Shown here: piece by piece, positions 59,121 to 64,000 of the stretch
Position numbering within the stretch: the stretch's first letter is position 1
Layout: the number at the start of each line of letters is the position of its first letter
Source: Neodontobutis hainanensis
Taxonomy: Eukaryota; Chordata; Actinopteri; Gobiiformes; Odontobutidae
DNA length: 64,000 nucleotides
Reading direction: 5' to 3'
Assembly (NCBI GenBank): GCA_024349245.1
Contig: JALDNG010000738.1
Location: 26,272-90,271 of the forward strand
Notes under the pieces: model-generated
Seen by the model: only the letters and a program-made list of their open reading frames with translations
Database searches by the model: none
What the model was told of the DNA's origin: nothing
Position numbers and translations under genes: made by a program

Positions 59121-61524
59121 CCATGGAAGTCTATGGCAGGCCATAGAAGCGTTTGCGGGAAAATGATGAAAGTTGGCACACTCATTAAGGACAGTCCAAT
59201 CATTGATCCTAGCAAATTTGAAGTGTCTAATTCAATATCTCTAGCGCCACCAACTGTTCAAAGTTGGACTTATGTTTATGCTAATAACTTTTGAACCGTA
59301 AGGCCTAGAATTAAAATTCTCTTTTCCTCTGATTCCTTAGCTCAAGCCGATTCGAGTGCACCCTATGACGTCATTTTCCGCCATGATAGTTTATCCGCCA
59401 TTTTGAATTTTCTAAAAAACGTACTTTTGCGAACTCCTCCTAGGCTGTAGCCCCAATTTTCATGAAAATTGAACCACATCATCTCCAAGCTATGATGACA
59501 AAAAGTTATATAAAGAAAGTTGATTCGTTAAACCGTTGTCGAATACCGCGCAAATGAAATCGACTTAGTGCGCACCAAAATAAAAGTCAGGCTATAGCTC
59601 TGCAATGCTTTAATATTTTCTAACCAAACTTAGTATGTGTTATGGCAACCATGACTTGAGGATGTGTGCAGAGTTTTGGCGCAGCGCCACCTAGTGGTCT
59701 AGAGATACAAAAATATGACATTTTTTATCATTAATTAAGAATGCTTTAGCCAAAAATCACAAACCCGGTCTCTTTAGATTCGTAGCATCATCCCGAGCCG
59801 TAGCATATCCAATTTTGCCATATCAACAATTTTGGGAATTCGGCCATCTTGAATTTTGTCCAAAAGTGCTATATTTTTAACCGCATTGCCGCATCATTCT
59901 ACGAAACTTGGTATGCATCTTGCACCAAGCCCTGAAGGTAGTCAAAAGTTTTAGAGCAGCGCCACCTTGTGGTCAAAAGTTATAACCAAATTGACAAATA
60001 CGCTAATAACTTTTGATTACGTTAAGCTATTGTAAAACAAATGTTCTTAATGTCTTCACTGGATCAAGCCGAGAGCACAGATACCAAATATGTCCTATTT
60101 GGCCAAACTTCCTGTTTGCCATGTTGTCTTTCTTTAAAAACCTACTTTTTCGAACTCCTCCCACACCGTTTGTCCAATATTGACCAAAATTGAATCATAA
60201 CATCTTCAGACTATGCTGACAAAAAGTTATATAAAGAAGGTTGATTAGTCAAACCGTTTTTGAATACTGCGCAAATGAAATCGACTTAGTGCGCACAAAA
60301 ATAAAAGTCAGGCTATATCTCTGCAATGCTTTATTATTTTCTAACCAAACTTAGTAGGTGTTATGGCAACCATGACTTGAGGATGTGTGCAGAGTTTTGG
60401 CACAGCACCACCTAGTGGTCTAGAGATACAAAAATATGACATTTTTTTATTATTACTTCAGAATGCTTTAGCCAAAAATCACAAACTTGGTCTCTTTAGA
60501 TGCGTGGCATCATGCCGAGTCGTAGCATAGCCAATTTGCCCATATCAACTATTTTGGAAGTCGGCCATCTTGAATTTTGTCAAAAAGTGGTATATTTTTT
60601 GAACGCATTGCCGCATCATTACAAAACTTGGTATGCGTCTTTGGCATCAAGCCCTGAAGGTACTCAAAAAGTTTTGGGGCAGCGCCACCTTGTGGTCAAA
60701 AGTTATAACCAAATTGACAAATATGCTAATAAGTTTTGATTTTCTTAACCTATTGTAAATCAAATGGACTTAATGTGTGACTTAATTCGGCCAAACTTCC
60801 CGTTTGCTATGTTGTCTATCTTTAAAAACCTACTTTTTGTAACTCCTCCCACACCGTTTGTCCAATTTTGACCAAAATTGAATCATAACATCTTCAGACC
60901 ATGGTGACAAAAAGTTATATAAAGAAAGTTGATTAGTCAAACCGTTTTTGAATACCGTGCAAATGAATTTGACTTAATGCACACAAAAATCAAAGTCAGG
61001 CTTTATCTCTGCAATGCTTTAATATTTTCTAACCAAACTTAGTAATTGTTATGGCAACCATGACTTGAGTCTGCCTGCAGAGTTTGAGGACCTTAGTTGT
61101 TTCACACATCAGTTTGGTTACTGCGCTGCCTCTAGGTCGACCGTGATAAACCATTCAATCAAAGTGCTAAAGACCGTATTGATGATTTTTGAGCCATTTA
61201 GACTGAAGTCTTACTGAAATGTCTTTAACTGCTTACTGCCATTGGTCTGATGCTGCCAGCCATCAACACATTGAGTCTGCCTGCAGAGTTTGAGCACTCT
61301 AGTTGTTTCACACATCAGTTTGGTTACTGGTCGACCGTGATAAACCATTCAATCAAAGTGCTAAAGACCGTATTGATGATTTTTCAGCCATTTAGACTGA
61401 AGTCTTATTGAAATTTCTTTATATGCTTACTGCCGTTGGTCTGATGCTGCCGGCTATGTCGGCATGAGATTGAATGCCGGCCTAGTGCTTGGCCCCGTCA
61501 TTGCTGCTTGCAGCTATATTTATT
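59121..61524. repeat. A-family unit A8, joined in the middle of A7
   Basis: It begins at CCATGGAAGTCTATGG directly after the broken site of A7, without (TTA)n. It has three modules, the third (from 60500) resembling the A2 and A9 version (GCATCATGCCGAGTCGTAGC). It has two right-end blocks (61067 and 61273). A roughly 40-base segment with GCCGAGAGCACAG is deleted near 60778. Confidence 0.75.
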
Positions 61525-63494
61525 ATTCTTCTTCTTTTCCATGGAAGTCTATGGCAGGCCATAGAAGCGTTTGCGGGAAAATGATGAAAGTTGGCACACT
61601 CATTAAGGACAGTCCAATCATTGATCCTAGCAAATTTGAAGTGTCTAATTCAATATCTCTAGCGCCACCAACTGTTCAAAGTTGGACTTATGTTTATGCT
61701 AATAACTTTTGAACCGTAAGGCCTAGAATTAAAATTCTTTTTTCCTCTGATTCCTTAGCTCAAGCCGATTCGATTGCACCATATGACGTCATTTTCCGCC
61801 ATGATAGTTTTTCCGCCATTTTGAATTTTCTAAAAAACGTACTTTTGCGAACTCCTCCTAGGCGTAGCCCCAATTTTCATGAAAATTGAACCACATCATC
61901 TCAGACTATGCTGACAAAAAGTTATATAAAGAAAGTTGATTCGTTAAACCGTTGTCGAATACCGCGCAAATGAAATCGACTAAGTGATCACAAAAATAAA
62001 AGTCAGGCTATATCTCTGCAATGCTTTAATATTTTCTAACCAAACTTAGTAGGTGTTATGGCAACCATGACTTGAGGATGTGTGCAGAGTTTTGGCACAG
62101 CGCCACCTAGTGGTCTAGAGATACAAAAATATGACATTTTTTTATTATTACTTCAGAATGCTTTAGCCAAAAATCACAAACTTAATCTCTTTAGATGCGT
62201 GGCATCATACCGAGTCGTAGCATAGCCAATTTGCCCATATCAACTATTTTGGAAGTCGGCCATCTTGAATTTTGTCAAAAAGTGGTATATTTTTTGAACG
62301 CATTGCCGCATCATTACAAAACTTGGTATGCGTCTTCGGCATCAAGCCCTAAAGGTACTCAAAAGTTTTGGGGCAGCGCCATGTGGTCAAAAGTTATAAC
62401 CAAATTGACAAATATGCTAATAACTTTTGATTTTCTTAACCTATTGTAAATCAAATGGACTTAATGTGTTCATTGGGGCAAGCCGAGAGCACAGATAACA
62501 AATATGTCCTATTCGCCAAACTTCCCGTTTGCTATGTTGTCTATCTTTAAAAACCTACTTTTCGAACTCCTCCCACACCGTTTGTCCAATTTTGACCAAA
62601 ATTTAATCATAACATCTTCAGACCATGCTGACAAAAAGTTATATAAAGAAAGTTGATTAGTCAAACCGTTTTCGAATACCGTGTAAATGAATTTGACTTA
62701 ATGCACACAAAAATCAAAGTCAGGCTATATCTCTGCAATGCTTTAACATATTCTAACCAAACTTAGTACGTGTTATGTCAACCATGACTCGAGGCTGCCT
62801 GCCAAGTTTTGTTGCAGCGCCACCTAGTGGTCCAGAGATACAAAAATGTGACATTTTTTAATTATTACTTTAGAATGCTTAAGTTAAAAATCACAAAACT
62901 GGTCTCTGTAGATTTGTGGCATCATGCCGAGCCGTAGCATAGCTAATTATCCCGTACCAACTATTCTGGGAGTCGGCCATTTTGAATTTTCTAAAAACTT
63001 ACTTTTGCGAACTCCTCCTAGGCCGTAGCTCAATTTTCATAAAAATTGAACCAGATCATCTTTAGACTATCCTGACAAAAAGTTCTTAGAATTACGATGA
63101 TTGGTCAAACCGTTTTCGAATACCGCGCCAAATCAAATCGACTTAATGCGCAAAAAAAGGATATCAGGCTATATCTCTGCAATGCTTTAATATATTCTAA
63201 CCAAACTTAGTACGTGTTATGTCAACCATGAATTGAGTCTGCCTGCAGAGTTTGAGCACTCTAGTTGTTTCACACATCAGTGAGGTTACTGCGCTGCCTC
63301 TGGGTCGACCGTGATAAACCATTCAATCAAAGTGCTAAAGACCGTATTGATGGTTTTTGAGCCATTTAGACTGAAGTCTTATTGAAATGTCTTTAGATGC
63401 TTACTGCCATTGGTCTGATGCTGCCACCCAGGTCGGCATGACATTGAATGCCGGCTTGTGCTTGGCCCCGTCATTGCTGCTTGCAGCTATATTT
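61525..63494. repeat. A-family unit A9
   Basis: It begins TTCTTCTTTTCCATGGAAGTC and carries CRE at 61784 and CTCF-like sites at 62098 and 62815 (717 apart). A third module starts near 62999. It has one right-end block (63235) and ends GTGCTTGGCCCC at 63458-63469. Confidence 0.8.
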
Positions 63495-64000
63495 AGGGGC
63501 CAAGCACCGAAGGTGCGTAGACCCTATTGAAACCGTTAGATTTCTTATTATTATCCTGCAATGTAAGTCTATGGCAGCCCATAGAACCGTATGCTAAAAA
63601 GTTGTGAAATTTGGTACACTCATAGTGGACAGTGTGAGCTGTCATCCTAACCAATCTGAAGTGTCTACCTTAATCCCTCTAGCGCCACCAACTGTCCAAA
63701 GTTGGACTTATGTTTATGTCAATAACTTTTGAACCGTAAGGCCTAGAATTAAAATTCTTTTTTCCTCTGATTCCTTAGCTCATGACGATTCGATTGCACC
63801 CTATGACGTCATTTTCCGCCATGATAGTTTTTCCGCCATTTTGAATTTTCTAAAAACGTACTTTTGCGAACTCCTCCTAGGCCGTAGCCCGATTTTCACG
63901 AAAATTGAACCAGATCATCTTCAGATTATGCTGACTAAAAGTTATGAGAATAAAGTTGATTCTTCAAATCGTTGTCAAATACCGCGCAAATAAATTCGAC
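63495..64000. repeat. A-family unit A10, cut by window end
   Basis: One left hairpin (63495), then the CCTGCAATGTAAG start and CRE at 63804. The window ends within the first module. Confidence 0.8.

Overview
The window looks like repetitive nuclear DNA from a teleost fish. It is AT-rich, has no long open reading frame on either strand, and is built almost entirely from two related families of structured repeats. The first 273 bases match, from memory, the end of a DNA transposon that is very common in fish genomes. I cannot name the species. I see no protein-coding gene, tRNA, rRNA or CRISPR array that I can support. The open frames present are short and are broken by indels between copies.

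Layout: (1) 1-273, the truncated transposon end. (2) 274-2754, one unit of repeat family 'A' (working name), whose ends carry GGGGCCAAGCAC on the left and its complement GTGCTTGGCCCC near the right. (3) 2755-2924, three stacked A left-end hairpin modules without bodies. (4) 2925-47940, a 45-kb head-to-tail array of eleven copies (U1-U11) of a roughly 4.1-kb unit of family 'B', with ends GGGGTTCAAGCA and TGCTTGAACCCC. Ten copies are complete and the eleventh has lost its right end. (5) 47941-64000, a run of nine more A units (A2-A10, about 1.3-2.4 kb each), some fused or cut short.

Families A and B are diverged relatives. Both start with a roughly 50-base hairpin followed by (TTA)n, both end in GCTGCTTGCAGC plus an AT-rich tail, and both contain repeated modules around CCGCCATTTTGAATTTT, a (C/T)TTTTGCGAACT segment and a GGTGGCGCTA motif. 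The left hairpin differs in sequence between the families but keeps its pairing. The 5' arm of the hairpin is also complementary to the right end of the same unit.

Each B unit has, in order: left hairpin(s) and (TTA)n; about 1.7 kb of modules with three CTCF-consensus-like sites; a LINE-like 3' tail ending in (GTT)n; a degenerate GGTAAATCA array; a CCAAT plus GC-box pair; a palindrome cluster that expands and contracts; splice-like and poly(A)-like signals; a 23-bp minisatellite; and the right end. Sequence variants alternate between neighbouring units (a-b-a-b-a-b, then c-c-c), which suggests unequal exchange and a partial higher-order repeat.

The simplest history is that a B element entered the (TTA)n tract of an A unit and then expanded in tandem. 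The right junction at 47940 was later trimmed or mis-joined. Functional roles (CTCF, CRE, promoter) are inferences from motif matches only.
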